From NCBI GenBank assembly GCA_016719485.1, contig JADJZB010000030.1, positions 1-64,000 of the forward strand: DNA of 64,000 nucleotides. Reading direction: 5' to 3'. Shown piece after piece: positions 56,381-64,000 of the stretch. Both the position numbers and the translations under genes were made by a program. Each line of letters begins with the position of its first letter. Position 1 is the first letter of the stretch. This DNA is from Holophagales bacterium. GTDB taxonomy: Bacteria > Acidobacteriota > Thermoanaerobaculia > UBA5066. The notes beneath the pieces are model-generated. The model was given only the letters and a program-made list of their open reading frames with translations, did not search any database and had not been told where the DNA came from.

Positions 56381-57972
56381 CTTTCCGGGCTCCTCTCGAG
56401 GTCGGGCCGCGTCAGGACGACGACGTTCTGCGAGCCGACCGGATTCGTCGCCGAGCCGTCGTTGCTCCAGGGCCGGCGCGTGAAGAGGTAGGTCAGAAGC
56501 TCGCGCGGCGTCGGGCGCAGCGGAGAGCGGGAGACCTCGGGAATCCACCAGGCGCGCAGCGGGATCTGCCGGGCCACGTAGTCGCCGCCCAGGAGCTTCT
56601 GCGCTTCTTCGGCCTTCGTGTCGTCGACGATGACGAAGGGCGGCCGGCTGCCCGCGTTCGGCATGGCCCAGTAGACCGGAAGGTTGCGGAAGTACCAGGA
56701 GAGCGGCCACACGGCCTCTCCGAAGACCGCCGCCACGGGATCCGCACCGGTGGCGGCGACCTTCACGACGTCGGCCACGACCGGCATCAGCTCCGGGCTC
56801 GTCTGGGTGAAGACGACCGTTTCGGCCCGCGGGTGGGACGGCGAGAGCAGCGGGTTCCAGAAGGAGAGCGAAAGCGTCGCCAGGACGGTCGCGACGCCCA
56901 CCGGGAGGGCGATCGAGGCCGTCCGGACGCGCGAGGCGCAGAGCGCCGCCCAGGCGGAGCCCGCGAGCGGGACGAACGGCAGGATCTGGTGGACGATGAG
57001 CCAGGGCGTCTTCTCCCCGAGGTACGCGTACATGAGGACCGAGGAGAGGGCGAGCGCCGCGACGAACCGCTCGGCGGGAGAGAAGCGCCTCCACCTCATG
57101 CCGATCCAGACGAGCGCGGGGAGAACGATCGCGAACTCGTACTGGAGGATCCGCGGCAGGTAGTACGTCTTCGGCCCGCCGACCCTCTCGACCTTGTGCT
57201 GGCCCCACCAGTACGAGATCGCGATGAAGGCCGGGTTCCCGGAGTCGGGGTGAACGAGAAAGAACGTGTACGCCACCTCGGAGAGCGTGAAGAAGAGGAA
57301 GGCGGCGCCCAGGATCGCCACCCCGTGACGCTCGAGGACGTCGAGGAGCGAACGGATCTTCGCGAAGGCCGGAAAGCCCTTTCCCGGCTCCCAGACCGCC
57401 GCCAGGACCGACGGCGCCATCAGCGCCGCGAGAACGTAGAAGTTCTCCTTCGAGGCGAACGCGACGGCAGCCCAGATCGCGGCCAGACCGAGGTCGGCGA
57501 CGCGCCGGGTCCGCCACCAGCGATCCAGCCAGAGGAAGAGCCCGAACGTTCCGAGGAGGCTCCAGACGTCCTCGCGACAGAAGCGCGTGAAGTAGAGGAG
57601 GTTCGGCGAGATCGCGAGGAGGACGCCGGACGCGAAGGCGGCCCCCCGCCCGAACCGCGCCCTGAGGAGCATCGCCATCGCCACGAGGCCGACGCCACCG
57701 AGCGCCGCCGGGAGGCGGGCGGTGAAGTCCGAATCGCCGAGGATCCGGAACGTCGAGGCGACCATGAAGTACTGCACGGGTCCGTGGTAGATCGGGTCGT
57801 ATTCGTAGCTGCCCTTCGTCGCCAGCTCGTAGGAGAAGTGCCCGTGGATCGACTCGTCGTGGTGGTACGCCCGCGAGCCGAGGTCCCAGAGGCGCAGGGC
57901 GAGGGAGAGGAGGAGGAGCCCTCCCCAGGCCCACCTCTCGAGCCTCTGCCAGGCCGGACCGTCACCGCTCAC
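56377..57972 (-). CDS. Agl23-like (TIGR03663) membrane protein, GT39/GT-C fold
   Basis: A polytopic membrane protein of about 531 residues. The GTG at 57970-57972 overlaps the previous stop. The N-terminal loop AYHHDESIHGHFSYELATKG contains the acidic HHDE motif of GT-C enzymes that use lipid-linked sugar. YDPIYHGPVQYFM and LLAISPNLLYFTRFCREDVW follow. This matches the TIGR03663 family, whose haloarchaeal member Agl23 is linked to flippase activity and which often co-occurs with DUF2298 proteins. That pairing is present here. The exact reaction is unknown. Confidence 0.82.
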   Translation of the reverse strand: MSGDGPAWQRLERWAWGGLLLLSLALRLWDLGSRAYHHDESIHGHFSYELATKGSYEYDPIYHGPVQYFMVASTFRILGDSDFTARLPAALGGVGLVAMAMLLRARFGRGAAFASGVLLAISPNLLYFTRFCREDVWSLLGTFGLFLWLDRWWRTRRVADLGLAAIWAAVAFASKENFYVLAALMAPSVLAAVWEPGKGFPAFAKIRSLLDVLERHGVAILGAAFLFFTLSEVAYTFFLVHPDSGNPAFIAISYWWGQHKVERVGGPKTYYLPRILQYEFAIVLPALVWIGMRWRRFSPAERFVAALALSSVLMYAYLGEKTPWLIVHQILPFVPLAGSAWAALCASRVRTASIALPVGVATVLATLSLSFWNPLLSPSHPRAETVVFTQTSPELMPVVADVVKVAATGADPVAAVFGEAVWPLSWYFRNLPVYWAMPNAGSRPPFVIVDDTKAEEAQKLLGGDYVARQIPLRAWWIPEVSRSPLRPTPRELLTYLFTRRPWSNDGSATNPVGSQNVVVLTRPDLERSPER

Positions 57973-60071
57973 GGTGCCACCTCCCACACCTCGGTCCCCT
58001 GCCCGGAGAAGACGCGCCTCGCGCCTCCGCGCGCACGGAACAGCTCGGGACCGTACTCCTTCCGTTCGAGCGGCCCGACGACGACGTGCGTCGCGCCGCG
58101 CCGGGCGAGTGCCGCCCGGACCGCCACGGCGTCACCGGACCGGTAGACCGTCTCGACGTCCAGCTTTCGCGCGTCGATCTCGGCCGTCGCCGCCCCGCCT
58201 CGCCAGAGCCCCTGGTGGTTCGTCCACCCGAGGACGATCGGGCGGCCGGTGGCGCCCCCGATGCGTCCGTGGTCGCTGTAGGCACCGCCGACGGCTTCCA
58301 CGAGCCGCGCGTCAGGGGGCGCGTTCCGGAGGATCCACTCCACGGCCTCCCGGTCCCCCGGCGCTTCCCTGGTCATCCATGCGAGACCGTCGATCGTCCG
58401 CTGCGAAGGGTTCCACCGCTGGAGGACGAGGCTGGCCGGGTGAGCGAGGAGCCCCGCGACCGCAACGACGAGGACGCCCCGCACGGCCCAGCGCGCCCTC
58501 CTCGAGGACAGCGCCAGGGGCAGGAGGAGCGCCACGGCGGGGGCCAGCAGGGCTGCCGCGGCGGCATAGCACTTGAAAACGGTGTTCATCCGGTGGAGCT
58601 CCTCGCCGTACGGATCGCGGACGACGACGAGCTCCGGCACGAGGAGAAGCACCACTGCGGCTCCCGCGAGGAGAAAGCCGGCCCTCAACGCGCCCTTCAG
58701 GCGGGGCAGCAGATACAGGACGGCGAGCACGAACGCGGCCCCCAGCCCCAGGACGGGACGCTGCGTCACGATCGCGAGGAAGAGGCCCAGCGCCGGGAAG
58801 GCGTTCGCGACGAAGAACGCGTCCTCGGCCTCGTCTCTCGAGCGCAGGAGGGCGATCCCGACCGCGAGAGCCGGGACCAGGAGCATCGCTCCCAGGTGCA
58901 GGAACGCCTCCGGGCTCGTCGTCCGGCCGGTCACGCCGCGCAGGCCCTGGAACTCGGGACGCGGCGACAGGAGCGCCGGGAGGAGGAAGGGAAGCGAGAC
59001 CGCGAGCGTCGCGACGCTGCGCAGCAGGGCGGTCTTCAGGTCCCGCGTGACGAACGCGCCGACGCCGAGGAGGAGGAGCGCGCCCGGAAGGTCCCACGGG
59101 TTGGCCGAGAAGAGGGCCGCCAGCAGCGCGGCGTCGAGGAGGAGGCCGGGCCCCGAGGCGAACCGGCCCGCGGTCGCCGCGAAAGCGAGGAGGAGGGGAA
59201 GGGCCACCGCGTGCGGGTGCAGGTCCCCGAGCCAGAGCGTGAAGAGGGGCCATTCGGTGATCGTGTCCGCGACGCGCCTCGAAGACGGCCAGAGGTCGAG
59301 TCCCGACAGCGGCGTCCCGGCGAGGAGCTGGCGCGCGCCGTCGAACGTCCCCGCGAAGGCGAGGAGGAGAGCCGCCAGCACCGCCGGCACACGCCCTCCT
59401 CCGCGGAAGCGGACGACCCCGAACGCCGCGGCGCCCGCCAGGGCGGCGACGAGCGCCACGATCAGGTTGTAGGCGTACGCCGGCGGGACGGAGGCGAGGC
59501 GGAACGGGAGCGCGAGGACGTAGGTGCCGAAGTGGTAGTAGGGGAACCGCTCTCCGGCGAACCACGGATCTTCCAGCGGAAGCCGGGGCGTGGCGAGCAG
59601 GCTGGAAAGGACCGCGAGGTCCATCGGCTTCTCCGTCCCCCGGACGTCCGGCCAGCCGAGGCGTAGCCAGAGGTAGGCCCCGAAGAGCGCAAGCAGGAGC
59701 AGCGCGGGGAGGAGTACGGCAGAGAGGGAAGAGAGAGGAGGGACCCGGGCGGAGCCGGGGCGCCCGGAGCGAAGTCCTCCGAGCCCGCGCCCGCAGAAGA
59801 CGAGCGCTGCCGCGGCGACGATCCCTCCGAGGACGAGGATCGCCACGAACGGAATCCGGCCGAACGTCGTCAGGAGCCACCCGGGGAACGCGAAGAGGAC
59901 GAGGCCCACGGGAAGGCCGAGCGCGACCGCTCCGTCGAGGAGTCCTGCCTCGTCTTCGTCCCCCCGCCCGACGCGCAGGAGGACGGCAGTACCGGTCGCC
60001 CAGAGACCGACGAGGAGGACGGCCAGGAAGATCGTGGACGGTGCGCTCACGGGGCCGGGAGACGGTAGCAC
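57969..60071 (-). CDS. DUF2298 (Chlor_Arch_YYY) polytopic membrane protein
   Basis: A 700-residue membrane protein with about fifteen hydrophobic segments. The signature GTEKPMDLAVLSSLLATPRL, followed by DPWFAGERFPYYHFGTYVLA, is that of the DUF2298/Chlor_Arch_YYY family. WLGDLHPHAVALPLLLAFAA and FSANPWDLPGALLLL are further family segments. The family is best known from Chloroflexota and haloarchaea and is thought to be a GT-C-type transferase; no reaction has been shown to my knowledge. The C-terminal soluble part (about 560-700) contains HGRIGGATGRPIVLGWTNHQGLWRG. The start is GTG at 60071; GTG at 60050 is possible. Confidence 0.85.
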   Translation of the reverse strand: MLPSPGPVSAPSTIFLAVLLVGLWATGTAVLLRVGRGDEDEAGLLDGAVALGLPVGLVLFAFPGWLLTTFGRIPFVAILVLGGIVAAAALVFCGRGLGGLRSGRPGSARVPPLSSLSAVLLPALLLLALFGAYLWLRLGWPDVRGTEKPMDLAVLSSLLATPRLPLEDPWFAGERFPYYHFGTYVLALPFRLASVPPAYAYNLIVALVAALAGAAAFGVVRFRGGGRVPAVLAALLLAFAGTFDGARQLLAGTPLSGLDLWPSSRRVADTITEWPLFTLWLGDLHPHAVALPLLLAFAATAGRFASGPGLLLDAALLAALFSANPWDLPGALLLLGVGAFVTRDLKTALLRSVATLAVSLPFLLPALLSPRPEFQGLRGVTGRTTSPEAFLHLGAMLLVPALAVGIALLRSRDEAEDAFFVANAFPALGLFLAIVTQRPVLGLGAAFVLAVLYLLPRLKGALRAGFLLAGAAVVLLLVPELVVVRDPYGEELHRMNTVFKCYAAAAALLAPAVALLLPLALSSRRARWAVRGVLVVAVAGLLAHPASLVLQRWNPSQRTIDGLAWMTREAPGDREAVEWILRNAPPDARLVEAVGGAYSDHGRIGGATGRPIVLGWTNHQGLWRGGAATAEIDARKLDVETVYRSGDAVAVRAALARRGATHVVVGPLERKEYGPELFRARGGARRVFSGQGTEVWEVAP

Positions 60072-60098
60072 AGGAGCATCCGGAGACCTGCGCCGCGA

Positions 60099-62015
60099 TT
60101 ACCCGGGGCCCGGCGCAACGACGGCCCAGGAAAAGTCGCCCGGGAAGGACGGGTCGTTCGAGGTGTGGAAATCCTGAACCCGCAGCGGCTCGACGTCACC
60201 GTCAGCGACGAGCGACGTCGGCGCGATGACGAGCACGCTCCTTCCGGCGGAAGCGGCCTCGCCGAGAACGTCTCCCAGGGAAGGCAGCGGGATGTCTGGC
60301 CCGGGCGACGGGCCCTGGGGAACCGCTTCTCCCTCACCCCCCGAGCCCTGCACGCTCCGATGGCTCGTTCCGAGGTTGAAGACCTTCAGCTCGCGGCCGA
60401 CGAACCGGTAGCTCTCGTGTCCGAACGCCTCCGGCTCGGGGAACAGGTTGACCACTCCGTCCACCTTCGGCCGCTCCAGCAGGCGCCGGACGATCCAGTC
60501 GCGGCGAGAGCCGCCGAACTCACCGGGGTACTTCCGGAAGTAGAGGTCGACGTTCTGAACCACCCAGAACAGAACGAAAAGGGACGACAGGGTGGCGGCG
60601 ACCACCCTCCGAGGACGACTCCGACGAACGGCCGGACACGCCGGGATCGCAGCGAAAAAGGCTGCCGGGAAGAGCGGAAGGAACGCCGCAAGCGCTGAAA
60701 GCCGTGGCGTGAACGGCGGATCCACGGTCAGTACCCCTCCCGCGACGGCTGTTCCTATCGTGACGAGCCAGAGAAGCGAGAACCCGGGACGACGCGCTTG
60801 CCGCAGCGCGAAGGCCAGCGAGGCCGCGAAGACGATCCAGAAGGACCAGGGGATGAAGGGCCACTGGAATCCGTACTGCTCGCTGGAATCACGGCCCCGG
60901 AAGGGCAGCCCGAAGACTCGGCGAGCCCCGAAGGCGAGAAGTTCGGCCGTCGTCGGGTCCGGGCCGCCTCCGCCCTCTCCACGAATTGCGACCTTCACGT
61001 GTGTGGCCACCGCCTCCGAGAAGATGAAGACCTGCTCTGTCCGTGAGTTGAAATCCTCCGGGTGGTCCCGGTATGGGGCGAGGAGCGGCGCGACGGCTGC
61101 AACGGCCAGGACGCCGGTGATCGACAGCCCGACGGCCGCCACCCGGGCCCCGGAGCCGGGCCGGCCGTCGGCGAGCGCCCCCTCCCGGCGGTTCCGCATG
61201 GAGTGCTCCAGGACGAGCGCAAGCGTCCAGGCGACCAGCAGGAACGGGACGAGCCGCACGGAGAAGTAGGTCTGGAGCCCGAGGCCCGTGACCACGCCGG
61301 CGAGCCCGAACGCGAGCCGGCGCCTCGTCGCGAAACCGAGCGCGAGGAGGTAGACCGCCCAGACCGCGAACGCCATCCCTTGAACGTAGTGAAAGCCGGT
61401 TCGGCTGAGGTGGACGTGCCAGTGAAATGTCGCCGCGAACAACGTCGCCAGAAGGCCTGCACCGACGCCGAAGAGCAGCCGGCCCAGGAGGTGGATGCCC
61501 AGGAGGGAGACCATCCCGAGCACGACGGAGCTCATCCGGAGCCCGAAGAGGGAGTCTCCGAAGAAGCGCAGGCCCAGGCTCGTCAGGAAGAACCCGAACC
61601 GGGGACACGAGTACCACCCCAGGGAGAAGACCGAGGGTGCCGGCGACGCGAGGAACTCACGTGCGGCGAGGCCGCAGCTCATCTCGTCGTTGTGAAGGCG
61701 CGGAGGAAACGACGCCAGGTGAGGGACGCGAAGCAGGAGGGCCACGAGGAGGATCGCGGCCAGTACGATCGCTTCCGTCGGTAGAGAAACGCTGCTCTGC
61801 GGCGAGTCTACGAGCGTCGGGCCAGTGAGAACGCCGATTCGGTCCTGAGCCGCGAGGAGCGAAAGGGCGATCGCGAGCCCCGAGGCCCAGAGAAGGACCT
61901 GCAGTCCGCTGCGGGAGGCCATCGCCGGCCCTCCTGCCGCGATCGACACGAGGAGAACGACGAGCAGAAAGCCTCCCGTGAAACCCGCGCCTCTCGCACG
62001 TCCCGCCTCGACCAT
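60099..62015 (-). CDS. GT39/PMT-like membrane glycosyltransferase
   Basis: A 638-residue polytopic protein. The first periplasmic loop reads ASFPPRLHNDEMSCGLAAREFL with the NDE acidic motif typical of lipid-sugar-dependent GT-C enzymes. About twelve hydrophobic helices follow, with GVGAGLLATLFAATFHWHVHLSRTG and LGLQTYFSVRLVPFLLVAWT. The last 130 residues form a soluble domain with no recognised motif. It shares the design of ArnT/PMT proteins, but the acceptor is unknown. It is first in the leftward four-gene run that continues with DUF2298, the Agl23-like protein and the GT2 protein. Confidence 0.82.
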   Translation of the reverse strand: MVEAGRARGAGFTGGFLLVVLLVSIAAGGPAMASRSGLQVLLWASGLAIALSLLAAQDRIGVLTGPTLVDSPQSSVSLPTEAIVLAAILLVALLLRVPHLASFPPRLHNDEMSCGLAAREFLASPAPSVFSLGWYSCPRFGFFLTSLGLRFFGDSLFGLRMSSVVLGMVSLLGIHLLGRLLFGVGAGLLATLFAATFHWHVHLSRTGFHYVQGMAFAVWAVYLLALGFATRRRLAFGLAGVVTGLGLQTYFSVRLVPFLLVAWTLALVLEHSMRNRREGALADGRPGSGARVAAVGLSITGVLAVAAVAPLLAPYRDHPEDFNSRTEQVFIFSEAVATHVKVAIRGEGGGGPDPTTAELLAFGARRVFGLPFRGRDSSEQYGFQWPFIPWSFWIVFAASLAFALRQARRPGFSLLWLVTIGTAVAGGVLTVDPPFTPRLSALAAFLPLFPAAFFAAIPACPAVRRSRPRRVVAATLSSLFVLFWVVQNVDLYFRKYPGEFGGSRRDWIVRRLLERPKVDGVVNLFPEPEAFGHESYRFVGRELKVFNLGTSHRSVQGSGGEGEAVPQGPSPGPDIPLPSLGDVLGEAASAGRSVLVIAPTSLVADGDVEPLRVQDFHTSNDPSFPGDFSWAVVAPGPG

Positions 62016-62122
62016 CGGTCGGCGAGGCTAGCCCCTCACCTCCGCCGGCGGCAAGCCTGCAGCCGGGACAGGCCTTTTCGGTCTTCCTTCCGGTGCCGGT
62101 CCGTTCGGGTCACAATCTCTCC

Positions 62123-63442
62123 ATGTCCGCCGGCCCGGGTCGTCGAATTGCCGTCGTGGGAGGCGGCCTCGCCGGCCTCGTCGCGGCCGACCGGCTCCTC
62201 GCGGCAGGCCACTCCGTCGTCGTCTTCGAGAAGTACCCGGAAGCGGGCGGCCTCGTCGGCACGTTCTCGGTCGGGGGCGAGGCGCTCGAGCGCTTCTACC
62301 ACCACCTCTTCACGAGCGACGTCGATTACGTCTCCCTCGCCGAAGAGCTCGGCCTGGGCGGCGAGATCGAGTGGCTCCCGTCGAAGATGGGCTTCTACTC
62401 GGGTGGACTCCTCTACCCCTTCGGCACCCCCGTCTCGCTCCTCGGGTTCTCGCCGCTCGGAGTGAAGGGACGCCTGGAGCTCGTCCTCTCCACGCTCCGT
62501 CTCCGTCAGATGCGCGACTGGCGCGCCCTCGAGGGGGAAACCGCCGTCGGCTGGCTGAAGAAGAACGGCTACGGCCGCGTCCTCGACGTCGTCTGGGGGC
62601 CCCTCCTGACGCAGAAGTACGGCCGCCGCGCGGAGGAGGTGGGCCTCGTCTGGCTCTGGGGCAAGATCGCCCTGAGGACCCGCTCGCGCGACAAGACCGG
62701 GCTCGGAGAGAGGCTCGGCTACATGCGCGGCTCCTTCGGACGCGTCGTCGAGGCGCTCCTCTCCCGCATCGCTTCCCGCGGGGGGGAGCTGCGCCCGGCC
62801 CGCCCCGTGAAGCTTGCGTCCCGGAGCGACGGACGCTGGCTCGTCGAGTTTCGCGGCGGCTCCGAGGCTTTCGACCTCGTCCTCTCGACCGTCGCGATCC
62901 CCGAGCTGCTCCGGATCGCGCCCGATCTCCCCGCCGACACGCGCGCCCTCTGGAGCGGCATCTCGTACGCCCACGCCCTCTGCCCGGTCCTCGTCGTCGA
63001 CCGGCCCCTGACGCCCTTCTACTGGACGAACGTCGGCGACGTGACGATGCCCTTCGGCGGGTTCATCGAGCACACGAACTACATCCCCTCGTCGCGCTAC
63101 GGCGGGAATCACGTGATCTACCTCTCCGACTACGTCCTGCCCGACGATCCCAAGTGGACGATGCCGGACCGCGACCTCTGGGAGATCTACCTTCCGGCCG
63201 CGAAACGGCTCGCCCCGGAGCTCGAACGGGCGCGCATCCTCGAGCGCCATCTCTTCCGGGCCGAGTACGCGCAGCCGGTCGTCGGAACGCACTACTCGCG
63301 GGTCCTTCCTCCCCTGAGAACCGGCGTCCCGGGTCTCTACTCCGCCGCGATGGCGCAGGTCTACCCCGAGGACCGGGGCCAGAACTATGCCGTGAAGATC
63401 GCTCGCGAGGCGGCCTCGGCGCTTCTCGAGGACCTCCGCTGA
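62123..63442 (+). CDS. FAD-dependent amine-oxidase-like oxidoreductase
   Basis: A 439-residue flavoprotein. The start chosen is ATG at 62123 (MSAGPGRRIAVVGGG); an upstream in-frame start at 62093 lacks support. The FAD-binding motif is IAVVGGGLAGLVAADRLLAAGHSVVVFEK with GGLVGTF after it, as in protoporphyrinogen oxidase/UDP-galactopyranose-mutase-like enzymes. ERFYHHLFTSDVDYVSLAEELG and PLLTQKYGRRAEEVGLVWLW are typical of a subgroup encoded in polysaccharide and glycolipid loci. The C-terminal GLYSAAMAQVYPEDRGQNYAV completes the FAD site. The substrate is unknown; a sugar- or lipid-modifying role is suggested by its neighbours. Confidence 0.85.
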   Translation: MSAGPGRRIAVVGGGLAGLVAADRLLAAGHSVVVFEKYPEAGGLVGTFSVGGEALERFYHHLFTSDVDYVSLAEELGLGGEIEWLPSKMGFYSGGLLYPFGTPVSLLGFSPLGVKGRLELVLSTLRLRQMRDWRALEGETAVGWLKKNGYGRVLDVVWGPLLTQKYGRRAEEVGLVWLWGKIALRTRSRDKTGLGERLGYMRGSFGRVVEALLSRIASRGGELRPARPVKLASRSDGRWLVEFRGGSEAFDLVLSTVAIPELLRIAPDLPADTRALWSGISYAHALCPVLVVDRPLTPFYWTNVGDVTMPFGGFIEHTNYIPSSRYGGNHVIYLSDYVLPDDPKWTMPDRDLWEIYLPAAKRLAPELERARILERHLFRAEYAQPVVGTHYSRVLPPLRTGVPGLYSAAMAQVYPEDRGQNYAVKIAREAASALLEDLR

Positions 63443-63479
63443 TCAACCTCGGCCGACGCCCTCCGCGGACGAGGACGCA

Positions 63480-64000
63480 GTGAACGGCGCAGTTCCACCG
63501 GAGGAGGACCGGAGGAAGTGGCTTCTCGCCGTTCTCTTCACCGCCCTCACGTGTCTTCTCCTGATCCGGCCCGGTGGATTTGGCTACGACATCGACGACT
63601 GGGCCAGATGGACCGACTACATCGCCCAGAACGGTCTCGCCCACGTTTACGGCTCCGGCAGCAACTACCTTCCCCTCTGGCTTTACGTCCTCGCGGGATT
63701 CGCATCCTTCTTCGAGGATGCGCAGCAGATCCGGGAGCAGATCCACCTTCTCAAGGCGATCGTCCTCGTGTTCGATTTCGCCATCGTTTTCGGGGTTGCC
63801 TCACTCCTCGACCGGTATGGAATCTCCCGGTTCCGGAGCCTGTGGCTCCTCTGCAACATCGCCTTTCTCTACATCACGCTGTACTGGGGACAGGTCGACA
63901 GCTTCTTCACGGCGTTCGTCGTCCTGTCGTTCGTGGCTGCCGTGAACGGCAAGCCCGAGATCGCGGCGGCTCTCGCCGCGTTCGGGCTCGCGGCCAAACT
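63480..64000 (+). CDS. GT-C-type membrane mannosyltransferase-like protein, cut by window end
   Basis: The frame opens with GTG at 63480 (VNGAVPPEEDRRKW) and stays open to the window edge, giving 173 residues. A first membrane helix (LLAVLFTALTCLLLIRPGGFG) is followed by a loop with acidic DIDDWARWTDYI, as in GT-C transferases. A second region, LYITLYWGQVDSFFTAFVVLSF, has the WGQxD motif known from GPI-type and bacterial polyprenol-mannose transferases. It is 37 bp after the FAD enzyme and probably in the same operon. The rest of the gene lies outside. Confidence 0.75.
   Translation, partial: MNGAVPPEEDRRKWLLAVLFTALTCLLLIRPGGFGYDIDDWARWTDYIAQNGLAHVYGSGSNYLPLWLYVLAGFASFFEDAQQIREQIHLLKAIVLVFDFAIVFGVASLLDRYGISRFRSLWLLCNIAFLYITLYWGQVDSFFTAFVVLSFVAAVNGKPEIAAALAAFGLAAK

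Overview
The window is a very GC-rich, densely packed chromosomal segment of a Gram-negative bacterium. LptD, a TolC/RND efflux system and TonB-type and lipoprotein signals show an outer membrane. Many genes start with GTG or TTG, and at least twelve gene pairs overlap by 4 nt (ATGA, GTGA or TTGA), which points to translational coupling. The mix of Ser/Thr-kinase-type regulators, sigma-54 activators, lysine fermentation genes, a selA gene and DUF2298-type membrane proteins suggests an uncultured Acidobacteriota-like or Myxococcota-like lineage. That placement is inference: there is no rRNA or other decisive marker here. I saw no tRNA, rRNA, CRISPR array, prophage or transposase gene.

Layout. 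33-5908 (-): a sugar-phosphate operon read tal > zwf > pgl > glk > fbp > FKBP prolyl isomerase. From zwf onward these genes are broken by many single-base indels, and zwf also lacks an internal block, which looks like poor sequence at a contig edge. 6055-11741 (+): a TolC / membrane fusion / CzcA-type RND heavy-metal efflux operon. 11827-18275 (-): hflX followed by a 1767-residue regulator joining a protein kinase, an ATPase/TPR module, GAF, a sigma-54 AAA+ domain and a Fis-type HTH. 18349-22188: an endonuclease III-like protein, a TlpA-like thioredoxin, two unrecognised proteins and a UbiA prenyltransferase.

22331-30323 (+): a complete-looking lysine fermentation cluster kdd-kce-kamA-kamB-kamC-kamD-kamE, which converts lysine to 3-aminobutyryl-CoA and acetoacetate. 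It is followed by an 875-bp gene-free island of nested inverted repeats. The genes needed to use acetoacetate (CoA-transferase atoD/atoA plus thiolase) lie at 35657-38227 on the other strand. 3-aminobutyryl-CoA deaminase and the butyryl-CoA branch are not in the window. Between these blocks are a VTE5/VTE6-like isoprenoid-alcohol kinase fusion, rmlD and lptD.

38369-41771 (+): ruvX, mltG and a pseudokinase-TonB fusion. 41868-47151 (-): a DsbA-like lipoprotein and a split acyl-CoA (propionyl-CoA-type) carboxylase. 47217-49912 (+): a tldD/tldE pair. 49925-55369: a TPR protein, an unrecognised protein, selA, a sigma-54 response regulator and an FxLYD-type secreted protein. 55424-64000: an envelope glycosylation locus with a GT2 glycosyltransferase, an Agl23-like (TIGR03663) protein, a DUF2298 protein, a GT39-like protein, an FAD amine-oxidase-like protein and a further GT-C protein cut by the window end.
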